From contig JANXBS010000003.1 in the NCBI GenBank assembly GCA_025060615.1, positions 193,284 to 257,283 of the forward strand: 64,000 bases of DNA, written 5' to 3'. The notes beneath the pieces were generated by a model. The model was given only the letters and a program-made list of their open reading frames with translations. It ran no database searches and was not told where the DNA came from. Shown piece by piece: positions 52,865 to 62,116 of this stretch. A program made the position numbers and the translations under genes. The first letter of the stretch is position 1. Each line of letters opens with the position of its first letter. Origin of the DNA: Anaerolineae bacterium. GTDB taxonomy: Bacteria; Chloroflexota; Anaerolineae; DUEN01.

Positions 52865-54715
52865 ATGTCTGAGCTCAACAGGAAGAAGCTTTCACGCCGT
52901 GATTTCTTGCGAGCCAGTGCCACTCTTGCTGGTGCCTCTCTGTTGGCTGCTTGTGCGCCTGTTACGCCGGCACCGGCAGCGCCCCCGGCTGCAGAGGTGA
53001 AGCCGGTGGAGGCTACGCCGACGATCTCCCCTGCCGAGGAGGAACGCCGCAAGACCGTCATCTTCGACATCGATGGCGGGCGCGTGATCTCACCGGATCT
53101 GTGGAACTTCTATGTGCCCGGCAGCCGCCTTGATCACGGCTATCACCAGGCGGTCCTGGAGCCCCTCTTTATCCTCAACTACGAGACAGGTGAGATCGAG
53201 CCGTGGCTGGGCGAGAGCATGACCTCCAACGAGACGATGGACGTCTGGACGCTCAAGCTGCGCCAGGGTGTGGCTTGGAGTGACGGCCATCCCTTCACCG
53301 CTGACGATGTAGTGTTCACCATCCAGATGTTGATAGACCATGCCCCAGAGCTCAACTGGTCCGCGGGTATCAAGGACTGGGTGGCGAAAGTTGAGAAGAT
53401 TGATGATCTAACGGTTCAGTTCACTCTGACTCGTCCCAACCCGCGCTTCCAGTTGGACAACTTCTCGGTACGCATCTGGGGCGGCCCCAGCATCGTGCCC
53501 AAGCATATCTGGGAAGGGCAGGATCCCCTCACCTTCAAGTTCTACGACCCGGAGAAGGGGTGGCCAGTGGGCACAGGCCCGTACAAATTGGTCAGCATTA
53601 GCGAGACCGAGTTTATCTATGTGCGAGACAACAACTGGTGGGGGGCTAAGACCGGCTGGAAGCCGCTGCCCAAGCCGGAGAAGTTGATCTGGACCTGGGC
53701 CGGCCCTGAGGAGAAGCGGACAGCTCTCATGGCCAACCGTCAGTTGGACAGCCTGATGGACATCACCCTGGGCGCCCTGCAAGCCCTCAAGCAACAAAAC
53801 CCCAACGTCATCACCTGGTTTGACGAGCTGCCCTACGCCTGGGTGCCCGATCCCTGCTCCCGCACCTTTGAGTTCAACTGCGCCATCGAGCCTTGGAACG
53901 ATCCGGAGATGCGCTGGGCCATTAACTACGCCATTGACCGGGATCAGATCGTGGCCATCGCCTACGAGGGCACTACATTCAAGTCCAAGCACTTCTTCCC
54001 AGCTTACAAGCCGCTCAACCGCTATGTGGAGCTGCTGGAGAAGGCTGGGCTGTACGAGAAGTACCCGCTATGGAAGCACGATCCCGCCTTGGCGAAGCAG
54101 ATCATCGAGTCCAAGGGGTGGAAGCTGGGCAGCGATGGTTACTACTACAAGGATGGCAAGCAGTTGGCTATGCTCATCACCACCCACGAGGCTTTCATCG
54201 AAAAGCAGCGCATCGCCCAGGTGATCGTGGAGCAGCTCCAGGCCATCGGCATCAACGCCACCAACCGCAACGAGGCCGGGGCCACTTGGGGCGACAACTT
54301 CGCCTTCGGCAATTTCGAGGCCCGCATGGGGTGGCAGACCTGCGGCTCCGTCAATGAGCCGTGGGCCTCGATGGACACCTTCAACGTCAAATGGCTCACG
54401 CCCATTGGCGAGCGCAGCAGCTACAATAACTGGCGATGGTCTGGGCCCGCAGCCGAGGAGTACAGCAAGCTGGTGGACGAGATCGGCTCTCTACCGCTGG
54501 GCGATCCCAAGATTGACGAGCTGTTCGTCAAGGCTATGGAGCTCTGGTTGAAGGAGCTGCCCGTCATCCCGATCACCCAGGCGCGCAAGATCATCCCCTT
54601 CGACACCACCTATTGGACCAACTGGCCGACCGCCAAGAACAACTACATGCATCCGCCCACGTGGTGGCAGAGCACCCACAAGATCATCCACAGCCTGCAG
54701 CCGGCTCAAGGATAA
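52865..54715 (+). CDS. family 5 (peptide/oligosaccharide) solute-binding lipoprotein
   Basis: About 616 residues. The N-terminus has a twin-arginine motif (S-R-R-D-F-L-R) and a lipobox-like L-A-A-C, so it is probably a Tat-exported lipoprotein. A Pro/Ala linker and an SBP_bac_5 domain follow ([33 protein letters not shown]). Family 5 proteins bind peptides, but several, in Thermotoga for example, bind oligosaccharides. The LacI regulator and GH38 neighbour make a mannoside ligand likely here. ATG 52865 follows AGGAGGG; the frame is open upstream but that part has no signal-peptide character. Confidence 0.9.
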   Translation: MSELNRKKLSRRDFLRASATLAGASLLAACAPVTPAPAAPPAAEVKPVEATPTISPAEEERRKTVIFDIDGGRVISPDLWNFYVPGSRLDHGYHQAVLEPLFILNYETGEIEPWLGESMTSNETMDVWTLKLRQGVAWSDGHPFTADDVVFTIQMLIDHAPELNWSAGIKDWVAKVEKIDDLTVQFTLTRPNPRFQLDNFSVRIWGGPSIVPKHIWEGQDPLTFKFYDPEKGWPVGTGPYKLVSISETEFIYVRDNNWWGAKTGWKPLPKPEKLIWTWAGPEEKRTALMANRQLDSLMDITLGALQALKQQNPNVITWFDELPYAWVPDPCSRTFEFNCAIEPWNDPEMRWAINYAIDRDQIVAIAYEGTTFKSKHFFPAYKPLNRYVELLEKAGLYEKYPLWKHDPALAKQIIESKGWKLGSDGYYYKDGKQLAMLITTHEAFIEKQRIAQVIVEQLQAIGINATNRNEAGATWGDNFAFGNFEARMGWQTCGSVNEPWASMDTFNVKWLTPIGERSSYNNWRWSGPAAEEYSKLVDEIGSLPLGDPKIDELFVKAMELWLKELPVIPITQARKIIPFDTTYWTNWPTAKNNYMHPPTWWQSTHKIIHSLQPAQG

Positions 54716-54740
54716 GCGAAGATTGCGGGGGGAAAGCTGC

Positions 54741-54772
54741 AGACCGCTGGCGGCTGTAGCCGCCAGCGGTCT
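54741..54772 (+). repeat. perfect hairpin between binding-protein and permease genes
   Basis: 15-bp perfect arms AGACCGCTGGCGGCT (54741-54755) and AGCCGCCAGCGGTCT (54758-54772), two-base centre, 25 bases past the binding-protein stop and 22 before the next start. No T-tract follows. Confidence 0.78.
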
Positions 54773-54794
54773 CTACTGCTGGACAAGGTAAGCG

Positions 54795-55808
54795 ATGCGT
54801 GGCTTAACGAAAGAGTATGTGATTCGGCGTATTGGCATGTTCTTCCTGACCGTCTGGCTGGGCGCCACTTTGATCTTCATTATCCCACGTCTGGCGCCTG
54901 GCGATCCGGTGGCGGCCATGGTGACCCGCCTGATGGCTCAATCCGGCTACGTTGCGAATAGCGCAGAGATCATCGAAGCTTGGCGGGCGCGCTTCGGTCT
55001 AGACGCGCCGATCTTGATCCAGTATCTTCGGTTCCTGCGCAATTCCATCATGTTCGATCTCGGCTATTCGTTGTCGCAGTTCCCGGTGGAGGTGGAGGAG
55101 ATGGTGGCGAGGGCCCTCCCCTGGACTATTGGACTGCTCGCCATCGCGACGATCATCTCGTTCATCGCCGGCAATACCATCGGGGCTTTGCTGGCCTGGC
55201 GCCGCACGCCGGCGCTGGTGAAAAGTCTCCTGCCGTTGACCCTGACCTTTACCTCGGTCCCCTTCTTCATGTTGGCCATCCTGCTCATCTATATCTTCGG
55301 ATTCGGCCTGAAGTGGTTCCCTATCGGCGGGGGATATGACACGCGTACGGTGACGATTGGGCTCAACTGGCCATTCATCAAGAGCGTGATCTATCACGGC
55401 ACGTTGCCGGCATTTGCCATCGTGATCGCCTCCATGGGCTTTTGGGCCCTGGGCATGCGCGGTATGATGATTACCAACGAAGGCGAGGATTACATGATCC
55501 TGGCCCAGGCCAAGGGGCTGCGTCCTGGCCGCATCTTCTGGCGGTATGCGGTACGGAACGCCGTCCTCCCTCAGGTCACTGCCTTGGCGCTGAGCTTAGG
55601 TGGTATCGTCGGTGGCTCCGTGTTGGTGGAATATCTGTTCTCCTATCCGGGCATGGGCTATCTGCTCTATCAGGGGATCGTCAACAACGATTTCACCGTC
55701 ATCCAGGGGATCGTGTTCATCCTGATCCTGAGCACTGCCACCGCTGTTTTGATTATTGATCTGATCTATCCGATGATTGATCCGCGAATTACGTATCAGA
55801 AGAAGTGA
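54795..55808 (+). CDS. DppB/OppB-type ABC transporter permease
   Basis: 337 residues with six hydrophobic helices and the N-terminal R-R-I-G-M-F-F-L-T-V-W motif of the family. The ATPase-contact loop (D-Y-M-I-L-A-Q-A-K-G-L-R) and V-L-V-E-Y-L-F-S-Y-P-G-M-G are present. First permease of the five-gene importer. Confidence 0.92.
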   Translation: MRGLTKEYVIRRIGMFFLTVWLGATLIFIIPRLAPGDPVAAMVTRLMAQSGYVANSAEIIEAWRARFGLDAPILIQYLRFLRNSIMFDLGYSLSQFPVEVEEMVARALPWTIGLLAIATIISFIAGNTIGALLAWRRTPALVKSLLPLTLTFTSVPFFMLAILLIYIFGFGLKWFPIGGGYDTRTVTIGLNWPFIKSVIYHGTLPAFAIVIASMGFWALGMRGMMITNEGEDYMILAQAKGLRPGRIFWRYAVRNAVLPQVTALALSLGGIVGGSVLVEYLFSYPGMGYLLYQGIVNNDFTVIQGIVFILILSTATAVLIIDLIYPMIDPRITYQKK

Positions 55809-55812
55809 TCGT

Positions 55813-56742
55813 ATGACCACACTCGCAACTGCTCGACCAACTGCACAAAAAGCTATCCGCATTAACCGCTGGGATTCGCCCTGGCTGAACCCGAAGTTCA
55901 TCACTGGCTCCGTGATGGTGCTGTCCGTGGTGCTAATGGGCTTACTAGGCCCCCTGTTTTGGGACGTGAAGCTGGCGCGTGTTGGATCGTCCCCTCTTAA
56001 CTTGCCGCCGATCTGGGCTCCCAACCCGAACTTCCCCCCACCCAGTCCTGAGCATCCGCTAGGAACTGAAAGCAACGGCCGCGATATGTTAGCGGTGATC
56101 ATCACCGGCGCGCCCCGCTCCTTGCAGGTGGGCCTCATCGCGGCCGGTGTAGGCATGCTCGTGGGCATTTTGCTGGGGTTCACGGCCGGCTTCATGGGAG
56201 GATGGGTGGACAGCGTGATCCGCACCGTGGCCGACTCTGTGATCACTATCCCCTCGTTAGCCATCTTAATCGTGATCTCTGCGTACGTGCGCCAGCTCGA
56301 CATCAGCAGCATGGCCTTGATCCTTGGGCTGTTCGCCTGGGCGGGGCCGACGCGGTTGATCCGCGCCCAGGTGCTCACCCTACGTGAGCGCGGCTACGTG
56401 CGCATGGCGCGGCTCTCGGGCCTCTCCACATTCGACATCATGTTCAAGGAAATGCTGCCGAATATGTTGCCCTATCTCGCCTCTAGCTTCGCCGGAAATG
56501 TCTCCGGGGCCATCTTGGCTGCCACCAGCCTGGAGGCGCTGGGCCTGGGTCCGACTCGCATCCCCACGCTTGGCATGACCATCTTCTACGCCATCCGCGC
56601 CGCCGCGATCATCCGCGGCATGTGGTGGTGGTGGGGCTTCCCGATCCTGGTGCTCATCATCATCTTCTCCGGTCTCTTCCTCATCGCGACCGGCCTAGAT
56701 GAGATCGCCAATCCCCGGCTGAGAGGAGTTAAAACGACATAA
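55813..56742 (+). CDS. DppC/OppC-type ABC transporter permease
   Basis: About 309 residues. The N-terminal extracytoplasmic segment H-P-L-G-T-E-S-N-G-R-D-M is the OppC-N signature, and the coupling loop reads G-Y-V-R-M-A-R-L-S-G-L-S. ATG 55813 is four bases after the DppB stop. A longer frame would overlap that gene. The stop overlaps the next start (TAATG). Confidence 0.92.
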   Translation: MTTLATARPTAQKAIRINRWDSPWLNPKFITGSVMVLSVVLMGLLGPLFWDVKLARVGSSPLNLPPIWAPNPNFPPPSPEHPLGTESNGRDMLAVIITGAPRSLQVGLIAAGVGMLVGILLGFTAGFMGGWVDSVIRTVADSVITIPSLAILIVISAYVRQLDISSMALILGLFAWAGPTRLIRAQVLTLRERGYVRMARLSGLSTFDIMFKEMLPNMLPYLASSFAGNVSGAILAATSLEALGLGPTRIPTLGMTIFYAIRAAAIIRGMWWWWGFPILVLIIIFSGLFLIATGLDEIANPRLRGVKTT

Positions 56743-57749
56743 TGGTAACGCAAGAGGTGGCTTGGAAAGTAACTGAGGAAGACCGCTGGCCTGAGCCTGA
56801 CACGGTCTTAGATGTCAGAAATCTGCGCGTCCACTACGCCACCCCCCTGGGCGATGTGATCGCTGTGAATGGAGTATACTTCAAGGTGTACCGTGGTGAG
56901 ACCCTGGGCCTGGTTGGCGAGTCGGGATGCGGCAAGACCACGGCGGCGATGGCGATCCTGCGGCTGGTGCAGCCGCCAGGGCGCATTGTAGAGGGCCAGG
57001 TACTGCTCAACGGGGTGGATATGGTGGCCCTGAATGAGCGGGAGCTGCGTCAGATGCGCTGGCGGCAGGCGGCTTTGATCCCGCAAGGAGCGATGAACTC
57101 TCTTAACCCCGTCATGCAGATCAAGGACCAGATCGCCGACGGCATCGAGGCGCACGAGGGCAAACAGCCACCCAAGGTGCTGAAGGAGCGCATCCTCGAG
57201 CTGCTGGCGATGGTGGGGCTCCCCAGCCGTGTGTATCATATGTATCCCCACGAGCTGAGCGGCGGCATGAAACAGCGGGTGTGCATCGCCATGGCGATCG
57301 CGCTCAACCCGCCGCTGATCATTGCCGACGAGCCTACTAGCGCGCTTGACGTGGTCGTTCAGCGCGTGGTAGCTCAGACCATGCTGGATGTGAAGCGGCG
57401 CCTCAATGTCTCCATGATCCTGATCGGCCATGATATGGGGCTGCAAGCGCAGTTGGTGGACCGCATTGCGGTGATGTACGCCGGCAACATTGTGGAGATC
57501 TCGCCCGTGGAAGCGGCCTTTGCGGAGCCGCTGCACCCGTACACGAAGCTGCTCATCTCGTCTATCCCGTCCATCAAGGAGCGTAAGCCTCTTTTGGTAA
57601 CTGAAGGTCTGACGCACGACCTGCGCAACCCGCCGCCCGGCTGCGTCTTTCACCTGCGTTGCCCATATGTGATGGACCGCTGCCGTAAGGAGGTGCCGCA
57701 GTTAAAGGAGTTGGCGCCCGGGCTTCAGGTGGCTTGTCATCTGTACTGA
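56742..57749 (+). CDS. DppD/OppD-type ABC ATPase
   Basis: 335 residues. Walker [10 protein letters not shown], signature L-S-G-G-M-K-Q-R, Walker [12 protein letters not shown], and the C-terminal oligopeptide-transporter Cys motif ([11 protein letters not shown]), which may hold an iron-sulfur cluster as in other members. It works as a pair with the next gene. Confidence 0.93.
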   Translation: MVTQEVAWKVTEEDRWPEPDTVLDVRNLRVHYATPLGDVIAVNGVYFKVYRGETLGLVGESGCGKTTAAMAILRLVQPPGRIVEGQVLLNGVDMVALNERELRQMRWRQAALIPQGAMNSLNPVMQIKDQIADGIEAHEGKQPPKVLKERILELLAMVGLPSRVYHMYPHELSGGMKQRVCIAMAIALNPPLIIADEPTSALDVVVQRVVAQTMLDVKRRLNVSMILIGHDMGLQAQLVDRIAVMYAGNIVEISPVEAAFAEPLHPYTKLLISSIPSIKERKPLLVTEGLTHDLRNPPPGCVFHLRCPYVMDRCRKEVPQLKELAPGLQVACHLY

Positions 57750-57795
57750 GGTGTGCGACTGGGTTAGCTCGGATTAGGCCTCAGAGAGGGAGATC

Positions 57796-58773
57796 ATGTC
57801 AACCCCCTTGTTGGAAATCCGTAATGTGACCAAAATTTACGGCGGCGGCCTCTTACGCTCCGGAGATCAGGTCGTCGCTTTGCAGGACTTCAATCTGGCG
57901 CTGGCGGAGAAGCCGGCCACGATCACGACTATCGCCGGTGAGAGCGGCAGCGGGAAGACGACCCTGGCCAACCTCATCCTGGGATTTATCAGCCCTACCT
58001 CCGGGCAGATCCTTTACAAGGGGCGTGACATCGCCACCATGAATAAGCAGGAGCAACTCGAGTATCGCCGGGAGGTGCAGGCCGTTTTCCAGGACCCTTA
58101 CGAGGTCTATAACCCCTTCTACCGGGTGAAACATGTCTTCGACCTGGTTATCAATCGCTTTAAATTGGCTCGCACCAAGCAGGAGGCTCGTGAGCTAATT
58201 GAGGAGGCGCTGAGAGTCGTGGGCATGCGGGGCGAGGAAGTCCTCGAGAAGTACCCCCACCAGCTCAGCGGCGGCCAGCGCCAGCGCATGATGGTGGCGC
58301 GGGCTTTCCTGCTTAAGCCTCGCTTGATCGTGGCCGACGAACCGGTCTCTATGGTGGACGCGTCTTTGCGCGCCATGATCTTGGACATCATGCTGCGCAT
58401 GCGGGACGAGTACAACATCTCGTTCCTCTACATCACACACGATCTCAGCACCGCTTACCAGATCGGCGACCAGATCTACATCCTATATCAGGGGTCCATT
58501 GCCGAACGGGGTGAGACTACTCAGGTGATCGAGAACCCCAAGCATCCTTATGTGCAACTGCTGATTGATTCGATCCCGGTGCCCGATCCCACCCAGAGAT
58601 GGAATACGAACCTGGTTTTGCCCTCCGAGGAAGAGCTGCGCAGCAAGGTGAACACCGGGTGTCGGTTCTACCCGCGCTGTCCTCATCGGATGGACCGCTG
58701 TTTGGTCAAGCAGCCGCCCCTTTATCCGGTGGACGGCGACCGTCATGAGGCGGCGTGCTACCTCTACGAATAA
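57796..58773 (+). CDS. DppF/OppF-type ABC ATPase
   Basis: 325 residues. Walker A G-E-S-G-S-G-K-T-T, signature L-S-G-G-Q-R-Q-R, Walker B I-V-A-D-E-P-V-S-M-V-D (Val-Ser-Met in place of the usual Thr-Ser-Ala) and the C-terminal Cys motif (G-C-R-F-Y-P-R-C-P, D-R-C). A diverged copy of its residues about 229-275 lies at the right edge of the window (63766-63905). Confidence 0.93.
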   Translation: MSTPLLEIRNVTKIYGGGLLRSGDQVVALQDFNLALAEKPATITTIAGESGSGKTTLANLILGFISPTSGQILYKGRDIATMNKQEQLEYRREVQAVFQDPYEVYNPFYRVKHVFDLVINRFKLARTKQEARELIEEALRVVGMRGEEVLEKYPHQLSGGQRQRMMVARAFLLKPRLIVADEPVSMVDASLRAMILDIMLRMRDEYNISFLYITHDLSTAYQIGDQIYILYQGSIAERGETTQVIENPKHPYVQLLIDSIPVPDPTQRWNTNLVLPSEEELRSKVNTGCRFYPRCPHRMDRCLVKQPPLYPVDGDRHEAACYLYE

Positions 58774-58797
58774 GGGACGGCAGGCGATGGACGAGCG

Positions 58798-60225
58798 GTG
58801 GAAAGCTCGAACGTCAAACCCTTAACGCTTTCGTCGCTAGTTCGTCGTCTGTCGTTCCCAGTCCTTCGTCTGATGCGTGAATTCCTTCGCCTGATCGCCC
58901 TTCTGGTAATCCCTTTAGCGATCCTCACCGCGGCAGTTGCGCTGGCGCTGTATGGGCGGCATGTGTTCGCTTCTTGCCCACCGCGCTGTAAGGAGGCCGA
59001 TTTGCAAAACGCTGACCTGCGTCAGGCCAATCTGCGAGGCGCCGATCTCCGAGAGGCCAACCTGAGCGCGGCAAACCTGGAGGGCGCTAACCTCCAAGAG
59101 GCTAATCTCTTTTTCGCAGAGCTCCGCGGCGCGAGCCTGAAAGGCGCCCGTTTACAGCGCGCCCACCTGCGCGGCGCGCTGCTGCTCAAAGCCGATCTCA
59201 GCCAGGCGGACCTGCGCCAGGCGGATTTGCGGGCGGCGCGCCTGCGGGAAGCCGATTTGTCCCGAGCGGATCTGCGGGGGGCCGATCTGGCTTATGCTGG
59301 GCTAGAGCGGGCCAACCTGCGCGGCGCGCGGCTGGACGAGACGACGATCCTCGACGCCAGATGGCGACTCGTCTGGGAGCTTGTGAACGAGGGAGGGCGC
59401 GAGCGCGACCTTAGAGCGGTCGATCTGCGCGGCGCTGATCTGCGCGGGGTGGATCTGCAACGAGCAGACTTGCGTCAGGCCGATTTGAGCGACGCCGATC
59501 TGGCCGGCGCGGACCTGACTGGCGCCGATCTGCGTGGCGCGAACCTGCTCAAGACGGTCCTGGACGATCAGACCAGGATGGATGCAAAATGGCGGTTGGT
59601 ATGGCAGATCCTCAACGAGATCGCGGCCGATCGAGAGCTAGCCGGGGCCGATCTGAGTGAGGCCTATCTGCATCACGCCTACCTGCGCCGGGCAGAGCTA
59701 ACCGGAGCGAACCTGAGCGGAGCCTGGCTGGTAGAGGCTGATCTGAGTGGGGCGGACTTATCCAGGGCTGATCTGCGCCGGGCCGATCTGACGCAAGCTA
59801 GCTTGCATTTGGCCATCTTGGAAGGGACTGATCTGCGTGGGGCCAACTTGAGCGGGGCAGATCTGAACGGGGCTAACCTGCGCCAGGCGGTGTTAGACGA
59901 GGCGACGGTGATCTCCGAGAAGTGGCGACTGGCCTGGGAGATCCTCAACCGGGGTGGAGTTGGCCGGGATCTGCGCGGAGCCCGTTTGAGCTGGACCTAT
60001 CTGGCCGGTGCCGATCTGCGTAGGGCTAATTTGGAAAAAGCTGAGCTGCGCGATGCGAATTTGGAGGGCGCGAACCTAGAGGGGGCCATCCTGGTGCGAG
60101 CCGATCTCAGGGGGGCCAATCTACGTGGTGCCAATTTGCGCCGAGCCGACCTGACCCAGGCGGACCTCACCGGCGCGGCGCTGGAAGGGGCTGACTTAGA
60201 GGGAGCGATTTTGCTAGACCGATGA
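58798..60225 (+). CDS. membrane-anchored pentapeptide-repeat protein with three blocks
   Basis: 475 residues. A membrane helix at about residues 30-52 is followed by a long right-handed beta-helix of pentapeptides (A-[DN]-L-x-x). Three blocks each end in a similar non-repeat linker containing W-R-L-[VA]-W-E/Q-[IL]-[VL]-N near residues 190, 268 and 380, pointing to internal duplication. Such proteins often bind other proteins or mimic DNA; the role here is unknown. It is 24 bp downstream of the dppF-like gene and so in the transporter operon. GTG 58798 is the only upstream start that keeps the helix; the ribosome binding site is weak. Part of its 3' region is duplicated at 63910-64000. Confidence 0.85.
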   Translation: MESSNVKPLTLSSLVRRLSFPVLRLMREFLRLIALLVIPLAILTAAVALALYGRHVFASCPPRCKEADLQNADLRQANLRGADLREANLSAANLEGANLQEANLFFAELRGASLKGARLQRAHLRGALLLKADLSQADLRQADLRAARLREADLSRADLRGADLAYAGLERANLRGARLDETTILDARWRLVWELVNEGGRERDLRAVDLRGADLRGVDLQRADLRQADLSDADLAGADLTGADLRGANLLKTVLDDQTRMDAKWRLVWQILNEIAADRELAGADLSEAYLHHAYLRRAELTGANLSGAWLVEADLSGADLSRADLRRADLTQASLHLAILEGTDLRGANLSGADLNGANLRQAVLDEATVISEKWRLAWEILNRGGVGRDLRGARLSWTYLAGADLRRANLEKAELRDANLEGANLEGAILVRADLRGANLRGANLRRADLTQADLTGAALEGADLEGAILLDR

Positions 60226-60239
60226 ACGGTGATTTTTGG

Positions 60240-61040
60240 CTATCTCCCGCTACCTGCCAGCATCCCCATGATAAACCATCTCTGAAACAACAGGAATAGG
60301 ATCAAGGGTGGAAACATCGCCAGCGTGGCCGTAGCGTTCAGCCCTGCGTAGTCCGTACCCCATGAGACGATAAAGCCCAGGATCGCTGCGGGCACCACTT
60401 GCAGTTTGGGCGACGTGGTGAACGCGAAGGCGAACAGATAGTTATTCCAGGTGCTGATGATAATGAAAATCCCTACTGCGATCAAGCCTGGTGCAGATAA
60501 CGGCGCAGCGATGCGAAACAGTGTCCCCATACGGCCGCAGCCGTCTAAGAAAGCGGCTTCTTCGATCTCCTTGGGAATAGCCAGCAGAAAGCCACGCACC
60601 ATCCAGGTAGCGAAAGGGAGGTTAAAAACCGAGTTGGCTAGGATCACCGCGAAGAGGGTGTTATACAATCCAATCCCGCGCATATAGACGATCAGCGGGA
60701 CCAAGACGGCGATCGCTGGCAACAGCGGCAGCACCAACAGCAGGAAACTGAGACGTTTACCGGGGAAGTCAAAACGGGCCAGGGCATAGCCGGCTAGCAA
60801 CGCAATCGGCACTGTCAGCAGAACAGCCCCTATAGAGACAATGGTGCTGTTCTTCAAGTTCATGGCGAAGCGGCCTTCCCGGAAGATGTACTCGTAGCTC
60901 TTGAACGTGATCGGAGATGGGATGATCTTCAGGTCATAGCTCTCAGCCACAGAGGTGCGCAAGCCCCAAAGGATAGGAATCAACACAATCAGTGTGACAA
61001 TAGCTAAGCCGATTCCCACAAAGATCTTTTGCGCTTTCAT
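60240..61040 (-). CDS. sugar ABC transporter permease, MalG type
   Basis: 266 residues, six helices, coupling loop E-I-E-E-A-A-F-L-D-G-C-G-R-M. Its start overlaps the stop of the MalF-type gene (ATGA). Last gene of the minus-strand operon, convergent with the pentapeptide gene 14 bp away. Confidence 0.92.
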   Translation of the reverse strand: MKAQKIFVGIGLAIVTLIVLIPILWGLRTSVAESYDLKIIPSPITFKSYEYIFREGRFAMNLKNSTIVSIGAVLLTVPIALLAGYALARFDFPGKRLSFLLLVLPLLPAIAVLVPLIVYMRGIGLYNTLFAVILANSVFNLPFATWMVRGFLLAIPKEIEEAAFLDGCGRMGTLFRIAAPLSAPGLIAVGIFIIISTWNNYLFAFAFTTSPKLQVVPAAILGFIVSWGTDYAGLNATATLAMFPPLILFLLFQRWFIMGMLAGSGR

Positions 61041-61975
61041 TGCGCCTCTCCCTGTCCTAACACGCGCAGATAGAAGATCATGAACAAAATGCTGACGATG
61101 ATCAAGATCGTACCGATGCTGGAAGCCAGTCCGACGTTGAAATACAGGAAAGCCTCTTTGAACAAGCGAACACCCGTCACCTCAGTGCTGTAGCCCGGGC
61201 CACCTCCGGTCAGCGCATAAGCCCCTTCCGCATCCTGCAGTGTGTAAATCGTGATGGTCAGCATAGCCGAGAAGAGTGGCACCTTGGTAAGAGGTAATGT
61301 GATTTGCGTGAATTGTTGCCATAAACTGGCTCCATCCACCTTGGCCGCCTCGTAAAGCTCGACTGGGATGGCTGTAATCCCTGCGGCGATCAGCAACATC
61401 TCTAATGGGAAGGAACGCCAGGCGCTGTGCACGATCACCACCAACATAGAAAGCTGGGGATCAATCATCAAGTAGATGTTTTTGCCAGTGAGAAGTTTCA
61501 AGAGAAGTGTGACTGGGCCGTTGGTCGCGTCTACGAGAGTGCGGAAGAGGATCGCGCTCACCACTGGAGCGATGATCCAGGGGAACAAGAACAACGTGCG
61601 GAAGAGGCTGGCCCCTCTCAGCCGACTGCTGATAAGCACAGCTGCGAAATAGGCCAAGGGGACTGAAAGCACTAGTACGCCAATGACATATTGCAATGTG
61701 GAGCTCAAGTTCTGAATGAAGCGCTCTTCGTTGAAAAGGAGCCGATAATTAGCCAATCCCACGAATTGAGAGCTGCCATCCAATTCGGTTTTACGCAAAC
61801 CAAACCATAGAAGCGAAAGCAGAGGCCAGAAAAGAAAGGTTAACAGCAAAACTAACGCGGGTAACAACAACAGATACGGCAACCGGTACCGCCGAAAGCT
61901 TGCGCGAAGCCCTGTGCGACTTTGCGAGAGCATCGCCGATGGCCGCGCAACTAAGGCTTGATCCAGCTTCTGCAT
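61037..61975 (-). CDS. sugar ABC transporter permease, MalF type
   Basis: 312 residues, six helices after a basic N-terminus, coupling loop V-E-L-Y-E-A-A-K-V-D-G-A-S-L-W. It follows the binding-protein gene by 141 bp, which contain a large perfect hairpin. No ATPase is in the operon. Confidence 0.92.
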   Translation of the reverse strand: MQKLDQALVARPSAMLSQSRTGLRASFRRYRLPYLLLLPALVLLLTFLFWPLLSLLWFGLRKTELDGSSQFVGLANYRLLFNEERFIQNLSSTLQYVIGVLVLSVPLAYFAAVLISSRLRGASLFRTLFLFPWIIAPVVSAILFRTLVDATNGPVTLLLKLLTGKNIYLMIDPQLSMLVVIVHSAWRSFPLEMLLIAAGITAIPVELYEAAKVDGASLWQQFTQITLPLTKVPLFSAMLTITIYTLQDAEGAYALTGGGPGYSTEVTGVRLFKEAFLYFNVGLASSIGTILIIVSILFMIFYLRVLGQGEAQ

Positions 61976-62023
61976 GTTGCATTCTCCTGGGGATTTCGTG
62001 AAACGGATTGGGCTTAAATATAT

Positions 62024-62067
62024 GGCACCCCGCCTTTTAGGTTTCTATCCTTCAAAGGCGGGGTGCC
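62024..62067 (-). repeat. perfect hairpin between binding-protein and permease genes
   Basis: 14-bp perfect arms GGCACCCCGCCTTT (62024-62037) and AAAGGCGGGGTGCC (62054-62067) with a 16-base loop, 49 bases past the binding-protein stop and 48 before the permease start. The minus-strand flank is A/T-rich (ATATATTTAAG) but not a T-tract. Confidence 0.75.
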
Positions 62068-62116
62068 TACGTGCTTATGAGCAGGTCTTAACCGGCACAG
62101 ACGCGCATCATCACTT

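Noticed and set aside
58981..60220. Tandem DNA repeats of about 15 bp
   Set aside because: They are the coding repeats of the pentapeptide protein, with synonymous drift; not a CRISPR or a non-coding satellite.
62024..62067. Rho-independent terminator after the third binding-protein gene
   Set aside because: The stem is strong but not followed by a T-tract on the transcribed strand, and the permease genes downstream have no evident promoter.
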